Shown piece after piece: positions 48,938 through 58,663 of a DNA stretch of 64,000 bases. Below the pieces are notes generated by a model. It was not told the DNA's origin. It saw only the letters and a program-made list of their open reading frames with translations, and made no database searches. The stretch comes from Carpediemonas membranifera (lineage: Eukaryota; Fornicata): positions 310,001-374,000 of the forward strand of contig JAHDYR010000069.1 of NCBI GenBank assembly GCA_019828565.1, read 5' to 3'. The number at the start of each line of letters is the position of its first letter. Position 1 is the first letter of the stretch. The translations under genes and the position numbers were made by a program.

Positions 48938-49035
48938 GCCGCTCGTATTTGAGACCATAGACTTGACATAAATTTTTACCGATTCCTCGCCCAGTTGTCC
49001 TGCAGCTCCATGTTTACGATAATATGCCTCCGCGC

Positions 49036-49473
49036 TCACTGCTCCTCATACCACTCCGCCTCGTCATCAATGACCCTCGTACGTCGCCCCACTCTACTCA
49101 GCAACTCCTCTCGGAACTCGATCGCGGCGCCTCGGCTCTTGGTGCTCGTACGGTAGGACTGGTCCTTCACTAGGGCTGGAGGCTCACCGGGGCCTGGCAT
49201 GGGGGCACTGCAAAACAGGCAGGGGCCGCTGACCCAGCCGTTGTTCGTCTGGCCAGTGCAGCAGACAAGGCCGCAGTTGCAGCACATGGCGATCTCCTCC
49301 GTATTCCCTATGTGAACAAGATCGTGCTTCGTCCCGTTGCAGTTGCAGTAGTGCTTGCCATGAGTCTCAACGCTCATAGCTTGGACCTCAGCAATCGACA
49401 TCTTGGTTGTGTGATCATAATCAAATGTACCCTCTATTTGTGTCTTCTTGAACTTCTTCCGCTTCGATCCCAT
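49036..49473 (-). CDS. ASC-1 (TRIP4)-type C2HC5 zinc-finger protein
   Basis: 145 residues from the ATG at 49473. A basic N-terminus (MGSKRKKFKKTQ) precedes a zinc finger: CNCNGTKHDL, CCNCGLVCC and GPCLFCSAPM fit the zf-C2HC5 pattern of the activating signal cointegrator 1 (C-x-C...H...C-x2-C-G-x3-C...C-x2-C). A short basic/acidic tail follows. ASC-1 acts in transcription coactivation and, with ASCC3, in ribosome-collision and alkylation responses. This protein is only the zinc-finger module; the ASCH domain of animal TRIP4 is absent. The start codon is preceded by GTGCAGTTTATAT and the duplicated element. Confidence 0.75.
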   Translation of the reverse strand: MGSKRKKFKKTQIEGTFDYDHTTKMSIAEVQAMSVETHGKHYCNCNGTKHDLVHIGNTEEIAMCCNCGLVCCTGQTNNGWVSGPCLFCSAPMPGPGEPPALVKDQSYRTSTKSRGAAIEFREELLSRVGRRTRVIDDEAEWYEEQ

Positions 49474-49517
49474 CGTTTTCTCCACTCTCGTTTGGTGATA
49501 TAAACTGCACTTTGCGA

Positions 49518-49584
49518 GATTGAGGTCTCGATACAACAAGAGTCCTACTTTACTGCTTGCACTGTGCACTCTATGATACTTCAG
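49518..49584 (-). promoter_or_regulatory. Duplicated promoter-like element, copy 2
   Basis: Lies 45-111 bases upstream of the minus-strand start at 49473. It is near-identical to 21782-21847. GTGCAGTTTATAT (49498-49510) lies between it and the start codon, the same arrangement as at copy 1. Confidence 0.5.
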
Positions 49585-49677
49585 AGATGCTATCCCCACA
49601 CTTGCCGCACTCTCCAAGCTCCCAGCGCCCCGAACAGTATTTATACACATCCATACATACAATAAACTCCCCGGCCC

Positions 49678-51069
49678 TCATTCGGCGGGGATGCTCTGAG
49701 CCGGCTCCTGCGGCACGGCGGGGTACACGAGCTCGTTACGGCCGCCCTCCCGTCCTGGCTGGCCGAAGGGGTTGGTCTCCGGACTGGGGTTGGCTGTCCA
49801 GTCGACGTGGAACTCGGTATCCGCGGATGTGGCGAACCCCTCGGCGTCCTGGGCTGTGGGGCTCTTGACCGGTGTGCTGTAGTAGTCGATGTCGCCCGCC
49901 TTGTCGGAGGCGTGACCAGAGTCGCTGTCCGAGTCGCTGATGTGTTCCTCGGAGACTGATGAGGCAGAGCTTCCGGCCTCGAGGTCCTCACGGCTCTCGA
50001 GCTGCTTCTTCTTCTTTTCTTCCTTGAGGACACGGTCGATTTGGAACTTGACGACAAGACTCGCCCCAATCGCCATGACGATGGAGAAGACCACGCCTAT
50101 GACCATGATGGCTGTTTGGATAACACCGCCGTCCGTGAGATTGCCGGAGATGACCTTGGCGAGAGAAGAGGCCGTGCTGCCGAAGTAGACGTAGAACGAC
50201 TCCTCGGGGAGCAGGACAGTGGCCGTGGCGAGGAGGAAGTGCCAGTACTTGACGCCAGAGACCGAGAGCATGTACGTGACGAGGACGATGGGCAGGAGCG
50301 GGCACAGGCGCAGCATGATCGCAATCTTGAAGCTGGAGCGCTTCACAGCAGTCTCGAGTGCGTGGAAGAACTTGTTGTCCTTGAACTTCTTGCGCATGGA
50401 ACGTGCAAGAACGTAACGGGCAAGGAAGAAAGAGCCGGACGAGCCGATGATGTGGGAGATGTGACCGGCGATGATACCCTTCCAGAAGCCGAGCAGGAAG
50501 CCAGCGAAGGTGAGGGTGAACGTGGGCGGGATGGAGACAAAACAGGTAGCGATCTGGAAGAAAAAGAAGAAAAATGGTGCCCACCAGCCAAGGCTCTGGA
50601 TGAATCCGAACACAGCCTCCCACACACTCGAAGGGATGAGATAAAAGCCGAGCAAAACGGCGCCCACAACAAGGAGGATGAGGATACCCTTGCATATGGT
50701 CTTGGGGTTGGTAAGTACGCGGATCCAGTGCTTCTTCTTGGTGATGTGCTCCACTGTGTCCAGGTCGTACTCTTCAATGAGGTTTGCTGCGCCCGCAAGC
50801 CTGAGCGCGACGTCCCCAGTGGTGTCGACAACAAGCTGGCTCGCTTCAGCGGTTGGATCGGTGCCGTCATCGCCATGTACAATGCCTCTAGAGATTCGCA
50901 TCAGGGTTTCAAGCCGCTGGAGATGAGGCAGGGAAGGCAAAGAACGGTGACTGTTCAAATTCAGCCTCGTTTCCGCCTGATCCGCGTCGTCTTCGAGCGG
51001 TGAGTCCAATGACCTATGTATTTCCATCGGATCAGGCTTATTAGCAACCACGGAGTCGTTATCTGACAT
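49678..51069 (-). CDS. VTT-domain (TMEM41/TMEM64/TVP38-like) membrane protein
   Basis: 463 residues. The cytosolic acidic N-terminus (about 1-120) is followed by a first TM helix (ILILLVVGAVLLGFYLI). The VTT/SNARE-associated domain (about 150-330) contains FFFFFFQIATCFVSIPP, LTFAGFLLGFWKGIIAGHIS, the GSSGSFFLARYVL re-entrant glycine region, RLCPLLPIVLVTYMLSVSGV with the conserved R..P.P motif, and FGSTASSLAKVISG. A last TM segment and a charged coiled tail with KKKKQ follow. VTT proteins are phospholipid scramblases at ER/Golgi membranes and work with VPS13/ATG2-type lipid transfer proteins, so both halves of such a system are present in this window. Confidence 0.9.
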   Translation of the reverse strand: MSDNDSVVANKPDPMEIHRSLDSPLEDDADQAETRLNLNSHRSLPSLPHLQRLETLMRISRGIVHGDDGTDPTAEASQLVVDTTGDVALRLAGAANLIEEYDLDTVEHITKKKHWIRVLTNPKTICKGILILLVVGAVLLGFYLIPSSVWEAVFGFIQSLGWWAPFFFFFFQIATCFVSIPPTFTLTFAGFLLGFWKGIIAGHISHIIGSSGSFFLARYVLARSMRKKFKDNKFFHALETAVKRSSFKIAIMLRLCPLLPIVLVTYMLSVSGVKYWHFLLATATVLLPEESFYVYFGSTASSLAKVISGNLTDGGVIQTAIMVIGVVFSIVMAIGASLVVKFQIDRVLKEEKKKKQLESREDLEAGSSASSVSEEHISDSDSDSGHASDKAGDIDYYSTPVKSPTAQDAEGFATSADTEFHVDWTANPSPETNPFGQPGREGGRNELVYPAVPQEPAQSIPAE

Positions 51070-51477
51070 TCTTCGCGGACCTCTTTCGCAGCCGGCTCAA
51101 AAAGCGGCACAGAAATATCTCGCGAGATATAGACCACAAGATGATCTTGACATGACTGTGGTCGCTAGTGCCTCCGGAAACTGAAGTTGGGTGTGCAGTT
51201 TCTCCGTCTCTTTGGAAGAATAGGGGATGTCCGGAGCCGATGTGATAACAGTCGAATGAAGTGCCATTCAGTTGGCCCGGTGAGGGGCAGACCAATGCAT
51301 TCGGAGTCCACCATTGAGTGTTCGAAACGCTCAAACTCGGAGAAGTCTGGGCATGGTGGCCGTACAGCCCGAATATACGGCTGACCGGCATGTAGCGTCA
51401 TGCACAGCAGGACTGGTTTGCCGTAGGGGGGGCAGGTCTTCAGCGTAACTCCGCTGACAGTCACATGGAAAGAACGA
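51070..51477. other. Intergenic region
   Basis: About 400 bases between the divergent VTT gene and the RCC1-like pseudogene. Only short, unsupported frames; presumed promoter sequence. Confidence 0.35.
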
Positions 51478-53103
51478 ATGACAAATCTCCCAACAGATGA
51501 TGCGTTGTGCAGCGCTTATTCCGCACCATTGGGCACTGAGCAAGCGCTTATGGCTGCATTCCATCTTTCGGTCCTCGCAGCCGCCTCTGTTCCCGGGGAC
51601 ATCCCTTCTCTCATCCGCCACGCCTATTCCAGGCACTTCAACAAGGTACTGCCGGTAGAGCGCGATTCAGAGATCAACGGTGCTTCGGGAAGCACCACTG
51701 AACTCGAATCCCTGCAAGTGATGCTCTCGAGAATTCCCCCTCTGAAACCAGCCGCACAAGTCCTCCTTGATCGCGCCCTCTCCATCCTCACAGACGGCCC
51801 TCATCTGTCCATGAACGTCGAGCTCGCAGATGGCGAGGATTTCCCGGTCGCCCTGCACACGCTGAACCAGGGCGCGGTGTGAGCGTGTCTGATGGGTGGC
51901 GAGGCCAACCCCGACCTCGAGGACAGGGTGCTGAAGGAGGCTCGAGAGAAACGGCCATATGATATTGAGATGCATAACAAGATTCGCAACGCGCTCACCC
52001 CCGAGGCCAAGTGCCTCTGGTTCCTCTGCCGACAGTTTTCTTCTCCTGGAACGTCGCCGATAAGGACGGCGAGAGCTATCAGTACAACAGATACTATACA
52101 TGCCACCACCACCGCATGTACATGGGCCGACTCTTCATGCTCGACACTGACAACCACACCGCCCTCACCAGGGCCAGGATGCCCAGGGCCCTCGAGGTCT
52201 ACAGCAACTGGACCACCCACGTCGCCAGGACGCCCAAGGGTCTGTGGGGCTGGGGTGATAGCGGATATGGTCAGCTGGGGTTCATCGTCAAATAGGTTCG
52301 TCGACCCGACCCGCCTCACCTTCCCCGCCTGTCCCAGGGTCGCCGAGCTCGAGGCCAGTCTGCCCGCCTGGGAGAAGCACAGGATGGTGACTGATGTGAC
52401 GATTGCTGGCAGAGAGACGCTCATACTCACCCCAGTCGGCACTGTCATCAGTGGCTACAAGGCTGTTTTGTTTGCAGGCCGTGTCGAGGAGAAAAGCACA
52501 GCTTTCACCCAGTCGCTGTGCCGCCTGGCTTTGTCCCAGATCACATTATGTATGATGGCGACACTGTCATCTCACCATGGGCGATCGGCAGATTATCAGC
52601 GGAAGCAACCAGTATGGCCAGCTGGGGCTCGGGCACAAGGATATGATGGAAGGGTTCGAGGAGCTGCCCTTCAGGGTCGACCGGATAATTTTATCTCTCC
52701 CTGATTTTTTAACATCTTCCTCCGCGGCCGCCAGCTGCTCTTCACAGGCCAAGTTTCCAATTATATCGTCAAGTCCAGCCTGCTGCCAGGATATTTCGTG
52801 TTCGATCGCTGCCTCACACCCACCCCGCTCCAGTTCCCAGCGAGGGTCAAGGGGCTGTTATGGGGGGATTCTAGGCTGCTCTGGGTGAGCGAGGGCGTCA
52901 CCCACTCCTGCCACGAAGATGGCAACGCCGAAGTCCCTATTGAGGCGACTGCATACAATGATCGCCACTACTGCCTCCGCGACTCTGCCGGCCAGTGGTT
53001 CGAGGTTGATGACTCCGATGTGGGAACTAGCATCGTCCAGTGCGAGACGCTTAGTTGGTCGGAGGTGATCACTAGAGTCGACGTCGACCCGTGGGGCCAG
53101 TAA
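51478..53103 (+). pseudogene. RCC1-like protein pseudogene, paralogue of 61695-63449
   Basis: Pieces in several frames align in order with the intact minus-strand gene at 61695-63449. Frame 1 (51478-51882) ends in LSMNVELADGEDFPVALHTL, matching the paralogue's LSMNILLEDGEDLPIRLHTL. A TGA at 51880-51882 replaces the paralogue's Trp codon, after which LMGGEANPDLED continues in frame. Further frame changes follow near 52040 (after KCLWFLCRQF), near 52260-52300 (GYGQLG then RLTFPACPRV) and near 52480-52580 (SGSNQYGQLGLGHKD), with a last piece ending at 53103. At least one nonsense change and three frame changes make it a decayed duplicate. Tiny introns cannot explain the nonsense codon. Confidence 0.75.
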
Positions 53104-53479
53104 AGCTGATAAATTTCCTCTGGCAGTGAGTGCCTCAACCAGCCGGTTAGGCGATAGTTTCGGTTGGTATCGCGGATATCGATGTGACCGATGCAGCTAG
53201 CGGTCGGGATTTCGTCCTTTTGACTCAACCCAAATGCGAGGAAGGCGGACATATTAAGGCACAGCACCAATGAGGCTTGCCTTACCACCAGCCATCGGCC
53301 CAATCCACCAGGGCAATCACCCAGTCATGGCAGTGATCATACTCTGCTGGGTCCCGATGTGTCGGTGCTGGATCGGTGAAGCGCTAAACGTCGACGCCTG
53401 GCTGAGCACGTATTGTTCATCATGATAGAAGAACTCATTTATCTGGTGGAAACTGCCAGGTCATCCGGCATATCCAGCA
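53104..53479. other. Intergenic region
   Basis: About 375 bases between convergent units. No supported gene. Confidence 0.35.
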
Positions 53480-53917
53480 CTACAACCCAATGCTCTCAGC
53501 TGAGGCGCGCTCAGTGCTCCCTGACAGCAAGTCCCGCGTCCACTCGGACACCGTCTTTGCCGACCGATGGCCAGAGAACTTATCAATCCTGCCATCGTGG
53601 AAGAGAAGTACAGAGGGCACCCCGGTAAGTCGGAATTGATTGATTGCAGGCTTGTTCGCGGGCTTCTTGACGTTCACTGAGAGTACGATGACCTTCTCCG
53701 TCTGCTCGGAGTTCAAGAGCATCGCTTCGAGATCTGGGATCTCGGGCATCCACTGGATACAGAACCGGCAGCTTGTTGAATGGAAAGTGACCAGTGTGGC
53801 CGCTGAGCTCGGCTGATTCGTGATGAAGGACGTAAGCTCTTCAAACGTGACATCATCGGCAGCAATAACAACATGAATGAGCAAAACTACTACTAAAAGG
53901 CTCACTGGAAGCTTCAT
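53480..53917 (-). CDS. Secreted/ER thioredoxin-fold protein (PDI-like)
   Basis: 145 residues from the ATG at 53917. It has a signal peptide (MKLPVSLLVVVLLIHVVIA), then one thioredoxin domain with active site TSCRFC (Cys49, Cys52), a VIVLSVNVKK strand, FRLTGVPSVLLFHDG with the cis-proline, and GHRSAKTVSEW. The active-site residues CRFC differ from the usual CGHC of PDI. There is no C-terminal KDEL-type retrieval motif (ends ESIGL), so secretion or an endomembrane location is possible. It would catalyse disulfide exchange in exported proteins. Confidence 0.82.
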   Translation of the reverse strand: MKLPVSLLVVVLLIHVVIAADDVTFEELTSFITNQPSSAATLVTFHSTSCRFCIQWMPEIPDLEAMLLNSEQTEKVIVLSVNVKKPANKPAINQFRLTGVPSVLLFHDGRIDKFSGHRSAKTVSEWTRDLLSGSTERASAESIGL

Positions 53918-54408
53918 TGCACTATTCAATCTGTCAACGTCGAATTCGCCATGTCAAAGAGCAGTGTGTCGAGCAGCTTATGACACACAGTTGCTCCGAC
54001 GGAACTGAGCTCGAATCAGCCAGGCAGATGCCCAATACGTCATGGTAGGCGCAATTCTGAGCAGTGCGAGCTTGGTCACGGGTGATGTCTGAGCACCAAA
54101 ATAGGGACGGTTTGAGGATTGCCCTGGCCTGACAAGCATGATGGTATTTGATTGGTCGACTCGTGGGCTGGCCCTGAGCTGCTATAAGTTTTTAAAGCAC
54201 AATTACTCTGGATGGTTCAAGTGGCGTTGAAAAGGAGAATCGACTCAAGCCAGAGACCGAGCCGATCGCAGGGAAGCGGTGCTGGGTAGTTTTGACGTTT
54301 CCCTGTGTTTGGCTGGCTTCACGAAATGGCGCAATCTTGAGATTTGATTGGTCATTTGATGAGCGCGCGTTTTGCAATTGTCGGCGCGCCAGAACGAAAA
54401 CCACCAAT
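53918..54408. other. Divergent intergenic region
   Basis: About 490 bases between two divergent starts. It includes GCGCGCGTTTTGC and TCGGCGCGCC words within 50 bases of the plus-strand ATG. These GC-box or E2F-like words are not claimed as functional. Confidence 0.35.
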
Positions 54409-55482
54409 ATGCAAGGAAACGTAGAATCAGCGAAAGGACGCATGCAACTGATCGAGAATATCATCCGCCACAAGGCTGGAAACTGGGAGGCCATCTGCAG
54501 CGGCCTTACCACCAAAGCACAAAGGTATCTCACCAGCCAGGAGGCCAAGATCATCTACAAGAGCACTGCGCGCACTCTAGCTTCTCAGATAAGGCCACAC
54601 TGCGGCCAATTTGTCCCCGACCACCACAACCGCGCGCATTGCTTCATCATCCTCCGCGAGTTCCGCCACACGCTTGTCGAGTTCAAGCGGTCGGGCCTGA
54701 AGAAGTACACCGTCAACCTCGCGTTCTCCACTGCGCCTGAGGGCCAGGAGATGCTTCAGCGCATCGCCGACCGCGTCTCGGATGTGCTCAAACAGCTCAA
54801 CATCGCCAACAGGGACAAGGCCGCCATGGAGTCCCGCACCATGCGCCCCATCGAGCCGGCGACACCCATCCGCGCCATCGACACTGGTGCGGTCATGGGC
54901 CGGGGCCTGATGACGCCCCTCACCCCGGGCACCGCGACGCCCAGCACGCGTCCCTCCAGCCCTGCCGAATGCGATTTCAGAGTGCGGCTGGAGCCTAGAC
55001 GCGGCGCCGAGTCGAAGGCAGCCCAGTTTGTCCGGAATTGCAGAGCTACAGTCGAGCCCCGCTTCGCGATCCCCGCGAGCATGCTGTCGACAAACGTGTG
55101 CCAGCTTGTCTCCCACCTGCGGTCCAGGTGGACCCGCGAGTGCAAGGCGGGCGACGCAGCCGCCAACTCCTCCGTGCTCGCCACGCTGCCGCTTCAAATC
55201 TTCCCAACTGTCGGCTCCGCTAGCCTTGCCGAGGAGGATGGCTTGACCATCGCCGACGCGCTCGAGTCTGACCGCATCAGCGTGGCGTACAACTCGACGA
55301 ACACGCGCGCCGTCATCACGCTCTTCTACGAGCTGCCGCACGTGCCTGCCCTCGAGCCCAGTGCCGTCCCCGCCCCTGTGGATCTGGCCAGCATACTCCT
55401 GGACGACAGCGTGGCCGACTTCAACTCCTCCCAGGAGGCCGAGCTCCCTTTCGAGCCCCTTTCCCTCTCTTTCGATTTTTAA
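54409..55482 (+). CDS. Hypothetical protein
   Basis: 357 residues from the ATG at 54409; not recognised. The N-terminal 150 residues are helical and strand-mixed (RMQLIENIIRHKAGNWEAI, SQIRPHCGQF, CFIILREFRHTLVEFKRSGL, YTVNLAFSTAPEGQEML), followed by a Pro/Thr linker (MTPLTPGTATPSTRPSSP) and a C-terminal 190-residue domain ending in an acidic-hydrophobic FEPLSLSFDF. TP-rich linkers suggest proline-directed phosphorylation. A HORMA- or ATG13-like fold was considered but no diagnostic motif is visible. Confidence 0.6.
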   Translation: MQGNVESAKGRMQLIENIIRHKAGNWEAICSGLTTKAQRYLTSQEAKIIYKSTARTLASQIRPHCGQFVPDHHNRAHCFIILREFRHTLVEFKRSGLKKYTVNLAFSTAPEGQEMLQRIADRVSDVLKQLNIANRDKAAMESRTMRPIEPATPIRAIDTGAVMGRGLMTPLTPGTATPSTRPSSPAECDFRVRLEPRRGAESKAAQFVRNCRATVEPRFAIPASMLSTNVCQLVSHLRSRWTRECKAGDAAANSSVLATLPLQIFPTVGSASLAEEDGLTIADALESDRISVAYNSTNTRAVITLFYELPHVPALEPSAVPAPVDLASILLDDSVADFNSSQEAELPFEPLSLSFDF

Positions 55483-55622
55483 ACACATTTACTCAAGTAT
55501 CGTACCGCAGGGCTCGCGTGGCTGACCCGACGGGTGCTTTTTCTCAAGTCAGTCTGGCATTTCGTGCAAATTTAGCAAAGAATGACAAGAGATTTCGTCG
55601 TATGACACCCGATTGAGCATTC

Positions 55623-57818
55623 ATGGATGATCCCGATGCCAAACGGCACTATGTTGCCTATAACTCCTCAAAGCGGCACAAACCTACAGACAAGGATGAC
55701 ATACAGGACCCTTTCAAAGCAACACCGTCTCTTCGCTTCAACTCAGTAGATGAGGTTGAATTCGAAGACCTATTCGACATAGACACGCTGAATGAGCTTC
55801 TTGACGACACGTCAAACGCTCTTGCGATTGGCACCCTCGTTTCATCACCGGCCGGCCTTCCCATCTCCCGCGTTCACCAAGGCTCCGAAATATGTGCCGC
55901 CGTACGCGATACAGAGCTGGGTCAAGAGGTGTGCGAAGAGTCTGCCCTCCAGGGTGTCGTGTCGTATGACCGCCCAGTCTCCTCGTACACTTGTTCCTCG
56001 GTGAGCCATCTCCACGAAGGCACCGCTGGCGTTTTCTTGCGGGATAAGCTCATAGCGCTCTGGGTGATCGGTCAGGTTCGCACTGAGGACGAACCTGCGT
56101 TGCCGGAGGAGAGCTTCGACCTTGGCGCCGAGCTCGGACTCGACAGGTCCTGGATCGTAAGCCACTGGGGAGATACTGCCGCCATGACGCGCGAGGAGTT
56201 TGATAAGAAGTTGCAGTTTTTGTCAATCTTCGCAAGTCAACTGAGCGAGGCTGCCTTCGTCACCTACGAGTCCGGCCAGCTTGCCGCACAGCTGCAAGAG
56301 ATGAACGAAAGGCTCACTGCTGCCAAGGCCGAGCTTGAAGACGAGGTCCTGGCCCAAACAAGACACCTGGCCGAGGCGAACGAGGTGCTTGCCGCATCAT
56401 TGCACGCCCGCCGTCTGTTTCTCGGTCGGGTTTCACACGACATGCGGACACCACTACTCGGGATCAACGGCACGGCGATACTAATGGAGGAGGAGGAGCG
56501 GGTCCAGACTGGGGTGGGTCTTGGGGACGACGTGGAGATGGGTTCGAACCTCTCGATCATGCAGACTTCGTGCGAGCTGCTCCTGACCTACATCGACCAG
56601 CTGTTGGACTTCTCTCGCCTGGAGGCGCTGGAGGATAGTGGCCAGCCATATGTGCTGGAAGAACAGCCGATGTCGATGGTCGAGTTTTTGACTTCGACGG
56701 CTCAACTATTCGAAGCTTTGGCTGCACAAAAGAGCATAGCGCTGACAGTTGATGGCACTGCTATTGAAGCTGCTCTGGTCCATCGATGTGACCCACTCCG
56801 GCTGGCCCAGCTCCTCTCCAACGTCATCGGCAACGCCATGAAATTCACCCCCGAGGGCGGCCGCGTCACGTGCACAGTTGAGCTACTAGGCCCAGGCCTG
56901 CCCCCACCCCGCATGGTCGACCCCGAGTGCGATGTTGCCATCGTAGACACGGCCACCACTCTCGACGAAGGGCTGCAACCCGACCCATTCAGCTGCGCCG
57001 ACGTCCCCGCGCACTACCCTGCCGTCCCAGAGGGCGCTGACCTCGTCGCCTTCTCCGTCTCTGACACCGGCCCGGGTATCGAGGAGGACCGCATCTACAG
57101 CATATTCAGCGCGTTCTCCCAGGAGGATGTGAGCACGCCGCGGGTTTACGGCGGATCTGGGCTGGGGCTATCGATGTGTAGGTCCATATGCGTCGACATG
57201 TACCACGGCTCTTTAGTCGTTCAGAACAAGCGGACGGGCGGCGCTCTTTTCATTGCCATCCTGCCTCTGCGTCAGACCGACGAGGACCCGTCAGGTTTCT
57301 TCGACACGATCAAAAGCTCGGCAACGTTCCAGCGACACGGGATCGACTTTGACCGAGCTCGTGAGTCTCTAGCCGACGTCGAAGAAAGCATGGTGGTCGA
57401 CCCCCCCGATCTTGACGGGTCAGCAGCCGCCATCCTCGTCGTAGACGACGTAGACGTCAACCGCATCGTCATTGGCCGACTCCTCCGATCCGTCTTACGA
57501 GAAAGGGGTCGGGCCTGCCGAATCCACTTTGCGGCTGAGGGCGGCGAGTGTCTTGAAATGATCCAGCAGTATCGGTACGACCTCATCCTCATCGACCTGT
57601 TCATGCCCAATGGGATAGGGGGCCATGACACCGTGAAGACCATCCGGGCGCTTGAGGAGGACGGTGTGGTTGAGCGGCATGCCGTGGTGGCCGTGACGGC
57701 GTCGGCGTCGCCCGAGGTCGAGGACCTGTGTGAGAAGAACGGGTTTGATGGGATCCTGGGGAAACCGTTCAAGATGGAGGACCTCAGCGCCGTCCTGGAC
57801 GAGTTTGTTCTCGGTTGA
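55623..57818 (+). CDS. Hybrid histidine kinase with PocR-like sensor and receiver domain
   Basis: 731 residues. Residues about 55-165 match the PocR ligand-sensing domain (SPAGLPISRV, ICAAVRDTELGQEVCEES, GVFLRDKLIALWVIGQVR). A coiled coil (about 215-260) leads to HisKA with FLGRVSHDMRTPL (phospho-His about 271). HATPase has the N box LLSNVIGNAMKFTP (about 401), DTGPGI (G1) and GGSGLGLSMC (G2). A C-terminal receiver (about 603-731) has ILVVDDVDVNR, LIDLFMP (phospho-Asp about 656) and ILGKPF. No membrane segment is seen, so it is a cytosolic sensor. PocR domains sense small hydrophobic compounds or propanediol in bacteria and are uncommon in eukaryotes. Transfer from bacteria is likely. Confidence 0.9.
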   Translation: MDDPDAKRHYVAYNSSKRHKPTDKDDIQDPFKATPSLRFNSVDEVEFEDLFDIDTLNELLDDTSNALAIGTLVSSPAGLPISRVHQGSEICAAVRDTELGQEVCEESALQGVVSYDRPVSSYTCSSVSHLHEGTAGVFLRDKLIALWVIGQVRTEDEPALPEESFDLGAELGLDRSWIVSHWGDTAAMTREEFDKKLQFLSIFASQLSEAAFVTYESGQLAAQLQEMNERLTAAKAELEDEVLAQTRHLAEANEVLAASLHARRLFLGRVSHDMRTPLLGINGTAILMEEEERVQTGVGLGDDVEMGSNLSIMQTSCELLLTYIDQLLDFSRLEALEDSGQPYVLEEQPMSMVEFLTSTAQLFEALAAQKSIALTVDGTAIEAALVHRCDPLRLAQLLSNVIGNAMKFTPEGGRVTCTVELLGPGLPPPRMVDPECDVAIVDTATTLDEGLQPDPFSCADVPAHYPAVPEGADLVAFSVSDTGPGIEEDRIYSIFSAFSQEDVSTPRVYGGSGLGLSMCRSICVDMYHGSLVVQNKRTGGALFIAILPLRQTDEDPSGFFDTIKSSATFQRHGIDFDRARESLADVEESMVVDPPDLDGSAAAILVVDDVDVNRIVIGRLLRSVLRERGRACRIHFAAEGGECLEMIQQYRYDLILIDLFMPNGIGGHDTVKTIRALEEDGVVERHAVVAVTASASPEVEDLCEKNGFDGILGKPFKMEDLSAVLDEFVLG

Positions 57819-58663
57819 CGGGTTGTCAGAAGTATGATGGTTTCATTTCATCAAAACTGACAACAACAGTCACATGGAAGCATTTCTAGGCGAATTCCAG
57901 GATGTTCACGGCACCATCGACAACGAATCTGCCAGTACTGAATGTCAGGTCAGTATTTGCTGCCCGTCACACGCCAGAGCCGGTGATTACTTCAACAGCT
58001 CCCGTTACTGCCAGCCGTCCTGAGTAAATGTACAACGACACAATGTATATCACTTGTTGCTGATTTTTTCACGGGCTTTACGGCAAGTCGGTGTTAGTTT
58101 TTGGTCAACAGAGGCAGAGTTGATGACATTGACGGTCGACCTGGATCTCTCCAGCTTCCCTAATCGAGTAGTAATAGGGGGGTATTCACCAGATGTGTCG
58201 TTTTCGCGGACAAAACTTGGCCCTAACGTCATTTGTCATCATCAGAATTGTGTGGCTCAAAATGTGGCCCTGGCACATCATCTAGTTTCGGCCAATCGCC
58301 CAATCACTCTGCCCGATACAACTCTATTCAGAGATAATCACTCAGCATGCTATGTTGGCGCGGCTGACCGATATTCATGGTCTACAGGTTCAATCGTGTG
58401 TCATTTATCATGGACCAGCATCGAGTGACTGTCTCATACATCTAGAATGATCTCGTTGACCGGGGCAGAACAACCAAGAACCATGAACATGTTCAGACCA
58501 TTCAAGGGCCATTGGGGCGTAAATAGCGAGCTTGGCGACGACTGTTGCACTGAGCAGCAGCCGGCTGATGCCGATCTCTTTCATCGTGGCATGGGCCTCC
58601 GCACCAGCTCCAAAGACAAGTGCTGAACGTCTGTAAACCAGATATTGACCTCATAGCCTTTAC
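57819..58663. other. Intergenic region
   Basis: About 845 bases between convergent genes. A 124-codon frame at 58054-58428 shows no domain and biased composition; not called. No repeats of note. Confidence 0.4.

Noticed and set aside
51880-51882. TGA read as tryptophan (code change)
   Set aside because: TGA terminates several intact genes in the window, and the surrounding gene has other breaks.
58054-58428. 124-codon frame in the interval between HK and UPB1
   Set aside because: No domain, no neighbouring context, composition like non-coding sequence.
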